A stretch of DNA of 64,000 bases from Cupriavidus basilensis (GTDB taxonomy: Bacteria > Pseudomonadota > Gammaproteobacteria > Burkholderiales > Burkholderiaceae). The first letter of the stretch is position 1, and the number at the start of each line of letters is the position of its first letter. This document shows positions 17,347 through 26,503 of this stretch, in pieces. Below the pieces are notes generated by a model, which ran no database searches, had not been told where the DNA came from, and saw only the letters and a list, made by a program, of their open reading frames with translations. The stretch spans positions 1,054,001 to 1,118,000 of the forward strand of contig NZ_CP062803.1 in NCBI RefSeq assembly GCF_008801925.2. Direction: 5' to 3'. Position numbers and translations under genes: made by a program.

Positions 17347-18480
17347 TCAGGGTGCGTAGCGGATGCGATAGACCGCGCCCGCCATATCGTCGCTGACCAG
17401 TAGTGAACCGTCCGGGGCAACCTGGACATCGGCGGGCCGGCCCCAGGGTTTATCGCCCTGCAGCCAGCCTTGCGCGAACACCTCCTGGCGCACCGCCTGG
17501 CCGCGCTCGTTCAGCACCACCCGGACGACGCGGTAGCCGACCGGCTTGGTCCGGTTCCAGCTGCCGTGCTCGGCAATGAAAATGCTGTTGCGGTATTCGG
17601 CGGGAAATTGCGTGCCGGTATAAAAGCGCATGCCGAGCGCGGCGACGTGAGCGCCCAGCTTTGCCGCCGGTGGCTCGAACTCGGAGCAGGCGCGCTGCTT
17701 GCCAAACTCGGGGTCGGCGACGCTGCCGGCGTGGCAGTAAGGGTAGCCGAAATGCTGGCCCGCCCGGGTCAGCCGGTTGAGCTCGTCGTCGGGCACATCA
17801 TCGCCCAGCATGTCGCGCCCGTTGTCGGTGAACCAGAGCTGGCGGGTGGCCGGGTGCCAGTCAAAGCCCACCGAATTACGCACCCCCTTGGCCACGACCT
17901 GCAAGTCGGTGCCGTCCGGCTTCATCTTCATGATGTTGGCGTAACGGTTTTCATCGGGCGCGCAGATATTGCAGGGCGCGCCGACCGGCACATACAGATA
18001 GCCATCCGGGCCAAAGGCGATAAACTTCCACCCGTGATGCGTCTCGGAGGGAAAGCGATCACTTACCACGACGGGTTTGGGTGGGTTGTCCAGGCGGGCA
18101 TCGATATCATCCAGCCGGACGATCTGCGAGGTCGAGGAGGCGTACAGTGCGCCATCGCGGAAGGCTACGCCCACCGGCATGTTCAGGCCGGTGGCGACGA
18201 CCCTGACCTTCGGGGCGGGCGCCAGCGGGTTGCGGATCGCATACACCTTGCCCTCGCCGCGGGTGCCGATGAAGAGCGTGCCTTCCGGCGACAGGGTCAT
18301 GCCACGCGCTTCCGGTACCTCCGCGCTCAGCAATTCGATGCGAAAGCCTGGCGGCAGCTGGATCTGATCCAGCGGCAGGGCGGCGTTGGCATTGGGGCTG
18401 AACCAGATCGCGGCTGCGAACGCCGAGAAAGTGCTCGCGAGCAGGGTCCGGAAGCTGCGAATGTGAAGGTGAAACCGCAT
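17347..18480 (-). CDS. PQQ-dependent sugar (sorbosone/glucose) dehydrogenase-like protein
   Basis: This is a 377-residue periplasmic six-bladed beta-propeller of the glucose/sorbosone dehydrogenase family. After a signal peptide (residues 1-33, ending SPNANA), family motifs include HHGWKFIAFGPDGYLYVPVGAPCNIC, a VRNSVGFDWHP segment and FTDNGRDMLGDDVPDDELN, the region that binds PQQ and calcium in relatives. Conserved Cys pairs (NIC, then CHAG with a later AC) may form disulfides. The ATG at 18480 has a clear AGGAGA ribosome site, so it was chosen over 18537. Whether it oxidises a sugar, and whether PQQ is its cofactor, cannot be told from sequence. Confidence 0.82.
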   Translation of the reverse strand: MRFHLHIRSFRTLLASTFSAFAAAIWFSPNANAALPLDQIQLPPGFRIELLSAEVPEARGMTLSPEGTLFIGTRGEGKVYAIRNPLAPAPKVRVVATGLNMPVGVAFRDGALYASSTSQIVRLDDIDARLDNPPKPVVVSDRFPSETHHGWKFIAFGPDGYLYVPVGAPCNICAPDENRYANIMKMKPDGTDLQVVAKGVRNSVGFDWHPATRQLWFTDNGRDMLGDDVPDDELNRLTRAGQHFGYPYCHAGSVADPEFGKQRACSEFEPPAAKLGAHVAALGMRFYTGTQFPAEYRNSIFIAEHGSWNRTKPVGYRVVRVVLNERGQAVRQEVFAQGWLQGDKPWGRPADVQVAPDGSLLVSDDMAGAVYRIRYAP

Positions 18481-18550
18481 GGCGAGCTCTCCTGTCGGGG
18501 TTTTCACCACGATGCCTGTGGCCGGGTGTCGCGTCAATCGCTCTAAGTGT

Positions 18551-18579
18551 TTGTTTGGCCTCGGAATTTGGTCTATACT
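18551..18579 (+). promoter_or_regulatory. sigma70 promoter of the rpsP operon
   Basis: TTGTTT (18551-18556) and TATACT (18574-18579) are separated by 17 bases, 46 bases before the rpsP ATG. This is one of the best promoter matches in the window, fitting a ribosomal protein operon. Confidence 0.8.
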
Positions 18580-18625
18580 CTTGCGTTTCGTGTTCGAACA
18601 TCAAGTTTTCTGAGGAATCAAACCC

Positions 18626-18880
18626 ATGGTCGTAATCCGTCTGGCTCGCGGTGGCAGCAAGAAGCGCCCCTTCTTCAATATCGTCGCTGCTGACTCGCGT
18701 AATCGTCGCGATGGCCGTTTCATCGAGCGTATTGGTTTCTACAACCCCCTGGCTTCGGCAAGCGAAGAAGGCCTGCGTCTGGTGCAAGACCGTCTGACGT
18801 ACTGGACCGGCGTTGGCGCCCAGCTGTCGCCGACGGTTGCCCGTCTGGTCAAGCAGAACGCCGCCAAGGCTGCAGTCTGA
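18626..18880 (+). CDS. rpsP: 30S ribosomal protein S16
   Basis: This 84-residue small-subunit protein begins [17 protein letters not shown], the classical S16 signature, followed by [19 protein letters not shown]. Length is typical (82-90). It is the first gene of rpsP-rimM-trmD-rplS, the conserved order in proteobacteria. A TGAGGAAT ribosome site precedes the ATG. Confidence 0.97.
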   Translation: MVVIRLARGGSKKRPFFNIVAADSRNRRDGRFIERIGFYNPLASASEEGLRLVQDRLTYWTGVGAQLSPTVARLVKQNAAKAAV

Positions 18881-18920
18881 TTGTTGTGACGCGCGTTTCG
18901 CGACGCGTGGCAAACGACAC

Positions 18921-19628
18921 GTGACAGAACGCAAGCAAGGCGCCCCGGCGCGGCGGCCACTCAATGTGCCGCTCGAGCCCTCGGCCCGGCGCGAGGCCGG
19001 TGAGCAGGAAAAGCCCAGTCTCAAGCGCGGTGCAACCGGGTTGCCGGCTGCGCTGGCGTATACCGATAAGCTGCCGGACGACCTGATCGAGGTCGGTTAT
19101 ATCGGTGCGGCTTATGGCATACGGGGCTGGATCAAGGTCCAGCCGCATGCCGACGATGCAAGCGCGCTGTTGCACGCGCGCCGCTGGTGGCTGCTCAAAC
19201 CGCCGCCAACCGGCTTGGTTGGCGCGGCAGATGCCGTGGCCTCCGAGGCCTTGTGCGTGAAGATCGTGCAGTCCCGCGAGCACAGCGGTACCGTAGTGGC
19301 CCAGGCGAGCGGCGTGTCCGAGCGCAACCACTCGGAGGCGCTCAAGGGACGCCGTGTCTGGATTCGGCGCGAGGATTTCCCCGCGCCGGATGAGAACGAA
19401 TTCTACTGGGTCGATCTGATTGGCTGCGCCGTGTTCAATGAGCAGGGCGAGTCGCTGGGCGAAGTGTCCGGGCTGATCGACAACGGTGCGCACCAGATCC
19501 TGCAGGTGGCGCATGCCTTGCCCGATGGCAAGGCGGGTGAGCGCCTGATTCCCTTTGTCGACGCATTCCTGCGCTCGGTCGATATCTCGGCCCGGCGCGT
19601 GGTGGTGGACTGGGGCCTGGATTACTGA
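18921..19628 (+). CDS. rimM: ribosome maturation factor RimM
   Basis: This 235-residue factor binds S19 and helps mature the 30S head and 16S 3' domain. The RimM N domain starts at LIEVGYIGAAYGIRGWIKVQPHAD, and the PRC-barrel follows (FYWVDLIGCAVFNEQGESLGEVSGLIDNGAHQIL). The ~50 residues before the domain are a basic, low-complexity extension typical of this bacterial group. The start is taken as GTG at 18921 (VTERKQG), 40 bases after rpsP. It is less certain than the body of the gene because the frame is open further upstream. Confidence 0.92.
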   Translation: MTERKQGAPARRPLNVPLEPSARREAGEQEKPSLKRGATGLPAALAYTDKLPDDLIEVGYIGAAYGIRGWIKVQPHADDASALLHARRWWLLKPPPTGLVGAADAVASEALCVKIVQSREHSGTVVAQASGVSERNHSEALKGRRVWIRREDFPAPDENEFYWVDLIGCAVFNEQGESLGEVSGLIDNGAHQILQVAHALPDGKAGERLIPFVDAFLRSVDISARRVVVDWGLDY

Positions 19629-19709
19629 GCGGCCCGAGCAGCTAAAGGCAAGGGGGCTTGGCCGGCGATAGCCGGTGGGCAAGTGGTGGGCAAGTAAAGG
19701 GAGAGGCGG

Positions 19710-20528
19710 ATGCAGTTCGACGTGATCACGCTGTTTCCCGAGATGTTTCGCGCGCTGACCGACTGGGGCATTACCAGCCGGGCGGCAAAGCAGCAGCGCT
19801 ACACGCTGCGCACCTGGAATCCACGCGACTTCACCAGCGACAACTACCGTACCATCGACGACCGTCCCTACGGCGGCGGCCCTGGCATGGTGATGCTGGC
19901 CAAGCCGCTGGAAGATGCCATCGACGCGGCGTGTTCCGCCCAGCAGGCGGCGCAGGCCAGGCCGGAGGGCCAGGAGGAGTCGGTAAGGGAGCCGGTGAGG
20001 CCGCACGTGGTGCTGATGTCGCCGCAAGGCGCGCCGCTGACGCATCAAAAAGTGATGTCACTGGCGCAGCGTCCCGGCCTGGTGATGCTGTGTGGGCGTT
20101 ACGAAGCGATTGACCAGCGGTTGATCGAGCGGCGGGTCGATGAGGAAATCAGCCTCGGCGATTTCGTGCTGTCCGGTGGCGAGTTGCCTGCCATGGCCGT
20201 GATCGACGCGGTGGTCAGGCATTTGCCGGGTGTGTTGGGCGATGCCCAGTCGGCAGTTCAGGACAGCTTCGTCAACGGGCTGCTGGATTGTCCGCACTAC
20301 ACGCGGCCGGAAGAATACGAAGGTGTGCGGGTGCCCGATATCTTGCTCGGGGGCCATCATGCCGAGATCGAGAAGTGGCGGCGCCAGCAGGCGCTGGCAA
20401 ATACTGCGAAGAAGCGCCCCGATCTGATCGAGGCAGCGCGCAGTCAAGGGTTGCTGAGCCGGGTCGACGAGAAATTCCTGTCGACATGGCTGGCGAAAGA
20501 AGGGCGGGAGCTCGCTCCCGCCAAGTGA
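19710..20528 (+). CDS. trmD: tRNA (guanine37-N1)-methyltransferase
   Basis: This 272-residue SPOUT-class enzyme methylates G37 of tRNAs reading CNN codons and prevents frameshifting. N-terminal [11 protein letters not shown] and [17 protein letters not shown], the [12 protein letters not shown] loop, and [16 protein letters not shown] of the trefoil knot are all present. A low-complexity insert of roughly 20 residues (about 75-93, [15 protein letters not shown]) accounts for the extra length over E. coli TrmD. It lies between rimM and rplS. Confidence 0.96.
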   Translation: MQFDVITLFPEMFRALTDWGITSRAAKQQRYTLRTWNPRDFTSDNYRTIDDRPYGGGPGMVMLAKPLEDAIDAACSAQQAAQARPEGQEESVREPVRPHVVLMSPQGAPLTHQKVMSLAQRPGLVMLCGRYEAIDQRLIERRVDEEISLGDFVLSGGELPAMAVIDAVVRHLPGVLGDAQSAVQDSFVNGLLDCPHYTRPEEYEGVRVPDILLGGHHAEIEKWRRQQALANTAKKRPDLIEAARSQGLLSRVDEKFLSTWLAKEGRELAPAK

Positions 20529-20603
20529 AACCCCATCCTCTGCCGGGGCCCAGGCCATGCCTGGGGCATACAACGTCGGCATGATGGACAAGGAGAAGAA
20601 ACG

Positions 20604-21011
20604 ATGAACATCATCGAGCTGATCGAGAAAGACGAAATCGCGCGTCTGACCGCGAACAAGACCATCCCCGCATTCGCACCCGGCGACACCGTGATCGTCA
20701 GCGTGAACGTGGTGGAAGGTAACCGCAAGCGCGTCCAGGCTTATGAAGGCGTCGTGATTGCCAAGCGCAATCGTGGCCTGAATTCGTCCTTCATCGTGCG
20801 CAAGATTTCGTCGGGTGAAGGCGTGGAACGTACGTTCCAGCTGTACTCGCCGCTGATCGCAGCGATCGAAGTGAAGCGCCGTGGTGACGTCCGCCGCGCC
20901 AAGCTGTACTACCTGCGTCAGCGTTCGGGCAAGTCCGCGCGGATCAAGGAAAAGCTGGCATACAAGTCGGCACCGGCCAAGGCTGCTGCCAAGGCTGCTG
21001 CTGCTCAGTAA
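20604..21011 (+). CDS. rplS: 50S ribosomal protein L19
   Basis: This 135-residue large-subunit protein sits near the subunit interface. It begins [19 protein letters not shown] and carries the signature [35 protein letters not shown]-terminal Ala/Lys extension ([14 protein letters not shown]) makes it ~20 residues longer than E. coli L19. It is the last gene of the operon, closed by a very strong terminator. Confidence 0.97.
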   Translation: MNIIELIEKDEIARLTANKTIPAFAPGDTVIVSVNVVEGNRKRVQAYEGVVIAKRNRGLNSSFIVRKISSGEGVERTFQLYSPLIAAIEVKRRGDVRRAKLYYLRQRSGKSARIKEKLAYKSAPAKAAAKAAAAQ

Positions 21012-21050
21012 GCCGCCAGTCGCCTCGATCGGCTTGCCGGTCGGGGCTGC

Positions 21051-21082
21051 GCAAAAAGGGCACCTTCGGGTGCCCTTTTTGC
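21051..21082 (+). terminator. terminator of the rpsP operon
   Basis: GCAAAAAGGGCACC (21051-21064) pairs perfectly with GGTGCCCTTTTTGC (21069-21082) around the extra-stable tetraloop TTCG. The T5 tract lies within the 3' arm. Confidence 0.95.
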
Positions 21083-21148
21083 ATCTCCGCGCGCCAGCTT
21101 TGCCGCGTCGCAGCACAAACGGTTTGGCCGGCTTCTGTCATACTCGCA

Positions 21149-21835
21149 ATGATTATGCGTCCTGCCTTTGATCCCGAATCCCTCCCCATCGTCGCCACCG
21201 ATACCCGGCACCCGCCGCTGGCCGGCGCGCGCCTGCGCCCGCACTTCATCCGCCATCGGCTCCAGTCACCGCCTGCCTGGGACCCCGAGCTGACTGATGA
21301 GTCGCGCGTCTATGACCGCAGCCTGAAGCTGCGCGATGCCGCTGTGCTGGTACCGTTGGTGGAGCGCGAGGATGGGCTGACCGTGCTGCTGACTGAGCGC
21401 AACGCCAACCTGAGCGCGCATGCCGGGCAAATCAGTTTCCCTGGCGGCCGTCACGAAGCGTTCGATATCGACCGGACGGCGACGGCGCTGCGCGAAACCG
21501 AGGAAGAGGTGGGGCTGGCGCGCGAGTATGTGGAAGTGCTGGGTAGCTTGCCCGACTACATCACCGGCACCGGCTTCCATGTGAGCCCGGTAGTGGGCCT
21601 GGTCCGCGACGGATTCACGCTGCGGCCCGATGCGCGCGAGGTTGCCGATGTGTTTGAAGTGCCGCTAGGTTTCCTGATGGACCCGTCGCATCACGAGCAG
21701 CGCCTGTTCCGCTGGGTGGACGGCGAGCGGCTGTTCTACGCCATGCCGTTCCCTCGCGAGGATGGCGGCCACCGGTTTATCTGGGGCGCCACCGCCGGCA
21801 TGCTGCGCAACCTCTACCACTTGCTGGCAGCCTGA
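21149..21835 (+). CDS. CoA pyrophosphatase, Nudix family (NudL-like)
   Basis: This 228-residue Nudix hydrolase is of the type that splits coenzyme A into 3',5'-ADP and phosphopantetheine. The CoA-type motif LLTERNANLSAHAGQISFPGG immediately precedes the Nudix box (about residues 99-123), which ends in ALRETEEEVGL with the metal-binding glutamates. An Asp takes the place of the first Glu of the general box, as in other members of this subgroup. The start codon (ATG at 21149 or 21155) is uncertain. It is convergent with trhO, whose stop lies 21 bases away. Confidence 0.87.
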   Translation: MIMRPAFDPESLPIVATDTRHPPLAGARLRPHFIRHRLQSPPAWDPELTDESRVYDRSLKLRDAAVLVPLVEREDGLTVLLTERNANLSAHAGQISFPGGRHEAFDIDRTATALRETEEEVGLAREYVEVLGSLPDYITGTGFHVSPVVGLVRDGFTLRPDAREVADVFEVPLGFLMDPSHHEQRLFRWVDGERLFYAMPFPREDGGHRFIWGATAGMLRNLYHLLAA

Positions 21836-21856
21836 GCCTGAGGGCCGCCAGCGCTC

Positions 21857-22714
21857 TCAGGCGGCAGCCGCCGCCGTCCCGGCGCCGTCCCCGATGCAGT
21901 GCGGGCAGCTCTGGCCCACTACGTAGTGCGGGCTTTGCTGCTCTTCGGCGGTGACCACGGCGCGGCAGGCAAAACACTGCTTGGGGCCAGCCGGCTCCAG
22001 GTTGGGGTTCAGCGCGGTGCGGTAGTCGAAGACGAAGCAGTCGCCCTGGTAGTGGCTGCCACCCACTTCCTCGAAATACTTCAGGATGCCCCCTTCCAGC
22101 TGGTAGACGTGCTCGATGCCGGCTTCCTGCATGTGAATGGCGGCCTTCTCGCAGCGAATGCCGCCGGTGCAGAACGACACGATGGTCTTGCCCTCGAATT
22201 CCGCCTTGTGCGCGGCAATGGCCGGCGGGAAATCGCTGAACTTGGCGATGTCGTAGTCGACCGCCTGCTCGAATGTGCCGACGGCGACCTCAAAGGCATT
22301 GCGTGTATCCAGCATCACCACAGGGCGGCCGGTATCGTCGTGGCCCTGATCCAGCCAGCGCTTGAGCTCGACTGGCGTCACCGCCGGCGCCCGACCGGCT
22401 TCGGGGCGGATCAGCGGCATCTTCATGGTGATGATTTCCTTCTTCTCGCGCACCAGCATGCGCTTGAAGGGCTGGCTTTCCGACAGGCTTTCCTTGGGCG
22501 CGATATCGGCAAAGCGCGGGTCGGCATGCAGCCAGCCGAGGAAGCCGTCGATGGCCTCGCGCACGCCGGCGAGGAACAGGTTGATGCCTTCCGGCGCGAG
22601 CAGGATCGTGCCCTTGAGCCCGTGTGCTTCGCAGCGCGCGCGCATTTCCGGGCGCAAGACCGGGATGTCGTCCAGCGAGACGAACTTGTAAGCGGAGATG
22701 TTTACGATCTGCAT
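21857..22714 (-). CDS. trhO: tRNA uridine(34) hydroxylase, rhodanese-like
   Basis: This 285-residue YceA/TrhO protein uses oxygen to make 5-hydroxyuridine at the tRNA wobble position. An N-terminal acylphosphatase-like domain ([11 protein letters not shown], then [16 protein letters not shown]) is followed by a rhodanese domain with [17 protein letters not shown] and the active-site loop FCTGGIRC (Cys182). The C-terminus carries [14 protein letters not shown] and CPHC cysteine pairs that may bind a metal. The length fits the family. The gene is divergent from dnaE. Confidence 0.92.
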   Translation of the reverse strand: MQIVNISAYKFVSLDDIPVLRPEMRARCEAHGLKGTILLAPEGINLFLAGVREAIDGFLGWLHADPRFADIAPKESLSESQPFKRMLVREKKEIITMKMPLIRPEAGRAPAVTPVELKRWLDQGHDDTGRPVVMLDTRNAFEVAVGTFEQAVDYDIAKFSDFPPAIAAHKAEFEGKTIVSFCTGGIRCEKAAIHMQEAGIEHVYQLEGGILKYFEEVGGSHYQGDCFVFDYRTALNPNLEPAGPKQCFACRAVVTAEEQQSPHYVVGQSCPHCIGDGAGTAAAAA

Positions 22715-22883
22715 AGGTGGCGCGCGACGGGACCGCGCCTTGCGAGCACGCGGTAACTGCCTGATTGGAAAGGCGAAATTATAGCGCCTCGCAGGCTTCC
22801 TGCCGGGCTTTTCCGAGCGCCTGGCTCAATCTTGCCATCGGGCACGTAGCGCAAAGAAGGCAGGCGCGGATATGCCGAGCCGG

Positions 22884-22889
22884 TACAAT
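22884..22889 (+). promoter_or_regulatory. candidate -10 element for dnaE
   Basis: TACAAT lies 7 bases before the dnaE ATG. If used, it would give a nearly leaderless transcript. No good -35 match is seen, so confidence is low. Confidence 0.25.
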
Positions 22890-22896
22890 TACGGCC

Positions 22897-25800
22897 ATGT
22901 CTGCACCTCGCTTCGTTCATCTCCGTCTTCATTCCGAATACTCCGTCGTCGACGGCATCGTGCGCCTGGACGATGCCGTCAAGGCCGCGGCCGCCGATGG
23001 CATGGGCGCGCTCGCCCTGACCGACCTGGCCAATGCCTTCGGCCTGATCCGCTTCTACAAGGAAGCGCGCGGCGGCGGCGTCAAGCCCGTGGTCGGCGCC
23101 GACGTCTGGCTGACCAACGCCGACGATCGCGACAAGCCGACGCGCTTGCTGCTGCTGGTCCGGGATCGGATTGGCTACCTCAATCTCTGCGTGCTGCTGT
23201 CGCGCGCGTGGCTTTCCAACCAGTACCGCGGCCGCGCCGAGATCGACCCTGCCTGGTTCGACGAAGCCGGCGAAGAGGGCCAGCCGCTGGCCACCGGCTT
23301 GATTGCGCTGTCTGGCGCGATGGGCGGCGACATCGGCATGGCGCTGGCCAATGGCAACGATGCGGCCGCGGCGCAGGCCGCCGCGCATTGGGCGAAGGTG
23401 TTTCCGCAGCGCTTCTACATCGAGCTGCAGCGCGCAGGCCTGCCCGGCACCGATGCCTATGTGCAGCAAGCGGTGCAGCTTGCGGCCAGGATGGGCTTGC
23501 CGGTGGTGGCGACGCACCCGGTGCAGTTCATGACGCCCGACGATTTCACCGCGCACGAGGCTCGCACCTGCATCGCCGAAGGGGAGTTGCTGGCCAACCC
23601 CCGCCGCGTGCGGCGCTTCACCACCGACCAGTATTTCAAGACCCAGGACGAGATGTGCGCGCTGTTCGCCGACATCCCGTCCGCGCTGGAAAACGCGGTG
23701 CAGATCGCGCGCCGTTGCAACCTCACGCTAGAACTGGGCAAGCCGCGCCTGCCGCTGTTTCCGACGCCCGACGGCATGTCGCTCGACGACTACCTCGTGC
23801 ACCTGGCCAAGGAAGGCCTGGAAAAGCGCATGGCGGTGCTGTTCCCCGACGAAGCCGTGCGCGAGGCCAAGCGCCCCGAGTACTACGCGAGGCTGGAGTT
23901 CGAGACCGGCACCATCATCAAGATGGGCTTCCCCGGCTACTTCCTGATCGTGGCGGACTTTATCAACTGGGCTAAGAACAACGGCGTGCCGGTCGGGCCG
24001 GGACGGGGTTCCGGCGCGGGTTCGCTGGTGGCCTATGCGCTCGGCATTACCGATCTGGACCCGCTCAAGTACGCGCTGCTGTTCGAGCGGTTCCTGAACC
24101 CGGAACGGGTTTCGATGCCCGACTTCGACATCGACTTCTGCCAGCAGGGACGCGATCGCGTTATCACGTACGTGAAGGAGAAGTACGGCCACGCCGCGGT
24201 ATCGCAGATCGCCACCTTCGGCACCATGGCCGCCAAGGCCGCGGTGCGCGACGTGGGCCGCGTGCTCGATCTGGGCTATGGCTTTGTCGACGGCATCGCC
24301 AAGCTGATTCCTTTCAAGCCGGGCAAGCTCGTCACCATCGAGGAAGCCAAGAAGGAAGAGCCGCTCCTGACCGAGCGCGAGAAGAACGAAGAAGAAGTGC
24401 GCCAGCTGCTGGAGCTGGCCCAGCGCGTGGAAGGCATGACACGTAACGTCGGCATGCACGCCGGCGGCGTGCTGATCGCCCCGGGCAAGCTGACGGATTT
24501 CTGCCCGCTCTACACCCAGGGCGCGCAGAACGACGGCATGAGCGGCGTGGTCAGCCAGTACGACAAGGACGACGTGGAAGCCGCCGGCCTGGTCAAGTTC
24601 GACTTCTTGGGACTGACCACGCTGACCATCCTGGACTGGGCCGAGCGCTATATCCGCAGGCTCGATCCGTCCATGGCGGACTGGAACTGCAGCCATATCC
24701 CGCTCGACGACAGCAAGGCATTCGACATCCTCAAGACGGCCAACACGGTCGCCGTGTTCCAGCTGGAAAGCCGCGGCATGCAGGGCATGCTGAAGGACGC
24801 CAAGCCTGACCGCTTTGAGGACATCATCGCGCTGGTGGCACTCTACCGCCCGGGCCCGATGGACCTGATCCCCAGCTTCTGCGCCCGCAAGCACGGCCGC
24901 GAGAAGGTGGAGTACCCGGACCCGCGTGTCGAGCCGGTGCTCAAGGAGACCTACGGCATCATGGTCTACCAGGAGCAGGTGATGCAGATGGCGCAGATCA
25001 TCGGCGGCTACTCGCTGGGCGGCGCCGACTTGCTGCGCCGCGCCATGGGCAAGAAGAAGGCCGAGGAAATGGCCCAGCACCGCGAACTGTTCCGCGAGGG
25101 TGCGGCCAAGAACGGCCTGACCGCCGAGAAGGCGGACGAGACCTTCGACCTGATGGAAAAGTTCGCGGGCTACGGCTTCAACAAATCTCACGCGGCCGCT
25201 TATGCATTGCTGGCCTACTACACGGCCTGGCTCAAGGCGCACCATCCAGCCGCGTTCATGGCAGCGAATATGTCGCTCGCCATGGACGACACCGACAAGG
25301 TCAAGATCCTCTTTGACGATTGCAAGCTCAACAAGCTCCAGGTGCTGCCGCCCGATGTCAACGCCAGCGAATACCGCTTCGCGCCGACCGATGCCAAGAC
25401 CATCCGCTACGGCCTTGGCGGCATCAAGGGCTCGGGGCAGGGCGCCATCGAGGACATCCTGCGCGCCCGCGAGGAAAAGCCCTTCGTCGACCTGTTCGAT
25501 TTCTGCGAGCGCGTCGACCGCCGACAGGTCAACCGCCGCACCATCGAGGCGCTGATTCGCGCCGGCGCCTTCGACAGCCTCAACGCCAATCGCGGCCAAC
25601 TGCTGGCCTCGGTGTCGCGCGCGATGGAAGCCGCCGAGCAGAAGGCCGAGTCGGCCAACCAGGTGTCGCTGTTCGACCTGATGGCTGACGCCGGCGAATC
25701 GCACCGCCCCTCGCTGGTCGACGAACCAGCCTGGGCGCCCAAGCGCATGCTGCAGGAAGAAAAGCAGGCGCTGGGTTATTACTTCTCCGGTCACCTGTTC

Positions 25801-26409
25801 GACGCCTACCGGGACGAAGTCGGGCGCTTCATCAAGGGCACGTTGGCCGGCCTGGAAAAGGAAGTGCAAGGCAATGGCGGCGGCTACGGCCGCGACGTGC
25901 GTGGCAAGGTCATCGCCGGTGTCATCACCGGCATGCGCACCCAGATGACGCAGCGCGGCAAGATGCTGATCGTCTTGCTTGATGACGGCACCGGGCAGGT
26001 CGAGATGACGGTGTTCAACGAATTGTTCGATGCCAACCGCCACATGTTCCGCGAGGACGAGATGGTGATCGTGCAAGGCAATGCCCGTCACGATACCTTT
26101 ACCGGTGGCGTGCGCTTCACCGCTGAATCGGTGATGGACCTGGTGGCGGCGCGCGCCAAGTACGCCGAGGCGGTCGGCCTGGCGTTCAACGGCAATGCCT
26201 CCACGGAACTGCTGCGCGAGTTGCTCACGCCCTACCTGGCGAGTGTGACCAATGCGCCAGGCGTGCCGGTGCGCGTGAGCTACGCCACCACCGGCGCGCG
26301 CTGCGAGGCGGAGTTGGGCCGGCAGTGGCTGGTCACGCCATCTGACGATGCCCTGGCAAGCTTCCGCGCGGCCCTGTCGGGCGAGAATGTCCGCATGCTC
26401 TACGGCTGA
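22897..26409 (+). CDS. dnaE: DNA polymerase III subunit alpha
   Basis: This 1170-residue replicative polymerase has, in order, a PHP domain (FVHLRLHSEYSVVDGIVRLDDAV), the C-family palm with PDFDIDFCQQGRDR (catalytic Asp411 and Asp413), and a fingers/thumb region including KSHAAAYALLAYYTAWLKAHHP. A helix-hairpin-helix region and an OB domain (GVITGMRTQMTQRGKM) follow. The internal beta-clamp motif is QVSLF (922-926), at the same place as QADMF in E. coli. The ATG at 22897 gives the family N-terminus MSAPRFVHLRLHSEY. A long antisense open frame across this gene is a composition artefact. Confidence 0.97.
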   Translation: MSAPRFVHLRLHSEYSVVDGIVRLDDAVKAAAADGMGALALTDLANAFGLIRFYKEARGGGVKPVVGADVWLTNADDRDKPTRLLLLVRDRIGYLNLCVLLSRAWLSNQYRGRAEIDPAWFDEAGEEGQPLATGLIALSGAMGGDIGMALANGNDAAAAQAAAHWAKVFPQRFYIELQRAGLPGTDAYVQQAVQLAARMGLPVVATHPVQFMTPDDFTAHEARTCIAEGELLANPRRVRRFTTDQYFKTQDEMCALFADIPSALENAVQIARRCNLTLELGKPRLPLFPTPDGMSLDDYLVHLAKEGLEKRMAVLFPDEAVREAKRPEYYARLEFETGTIIKMGFPGYFLIVADFINWAKNNGVPVGPGRGSGAGSLVAYALGITDLDPLKYALLFERFLNPERVSMPDFDIDFCQQGRDRVITYVKEKYGHAAVSQIATFGTMAAKAAVRDVGRVLDLGYGFVDGIAKLIPFKPGKLVTIEEAKKEEPLLTEREKNEEEVRQLLELAQRVEGMTRNVGMHAGGVLIAPGKLTDFCPLYTQGAQNDGMSGVVSQYDKDDVEAAGLVKFDFLGLTTLTILDWAERYIRRLDPSMADWNCSHIPLDDSKAFDILKTANTVAVFQLESRGMQGMLKDAKPDRFEDIIALVALYRPGPMDLIPSFCARKHGREKVEYPDPRVEPVLKETYGIMVYQEQVMQMAQIIGGYSLGGADLLRRAMGKKKAEEMAQHRELFREGAAKNGLTAEKADETFDLMEKFAGYGFNKSHAAAYALLAYYTAWLKAHHPAAFMAANMSLAMDDTDKVKILFDDCKLNKLQVLPPDVNASEYRFAPTDAKTIRYGLGGIKGSGQGAIEDILRAREEKPFVDLFDFCERVDRRQVNRRTIEALIRAGAFDSLNANRGQLLASVSRAMEAAEQKAESANQVSLFDLMADAGESHRPSLVDEPAWAPKRMLQEEKQALGYYFSGHLFDAYRDEVGRFIKGTLAGLEKEVQGNGGGYGRDVRGKVIAGVITGMRTQMTQRGKMLIVLLDDGTGQVEMTVFNELFDANRHMFREDEMVIVQGNARHDTFTGGVRFTAESVMDLVAARAKYAEAVGLAFNGNASTELLRELLTPYLASVTNAPGVPVRVSYATTGARCEAELGRQWLVTPSDDALASFRAALSGENVRMLYG

Positions 26410-26503
26410 CCCGGGCTTGCCGGCAGGGCGGCCCGGCATGGCGCCGCCCCGACCGGCACTGCTGCCGTCCATCCCGTCTTTTCATGGATTACACAAGCCC
26501 CGC

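Noticed and set aside
23728-26472. A 914-codon minus-strand open frame across dnaE, and similar long antisense frames at 29653-32610, 7117-9300 and 5401-7026
   Set aside because: They are antisense shadows of well-recognised genes in GC-rich DNA. Their translations are His/Gln/Arg-rich low-complexity text without any family motif or ribosome site.
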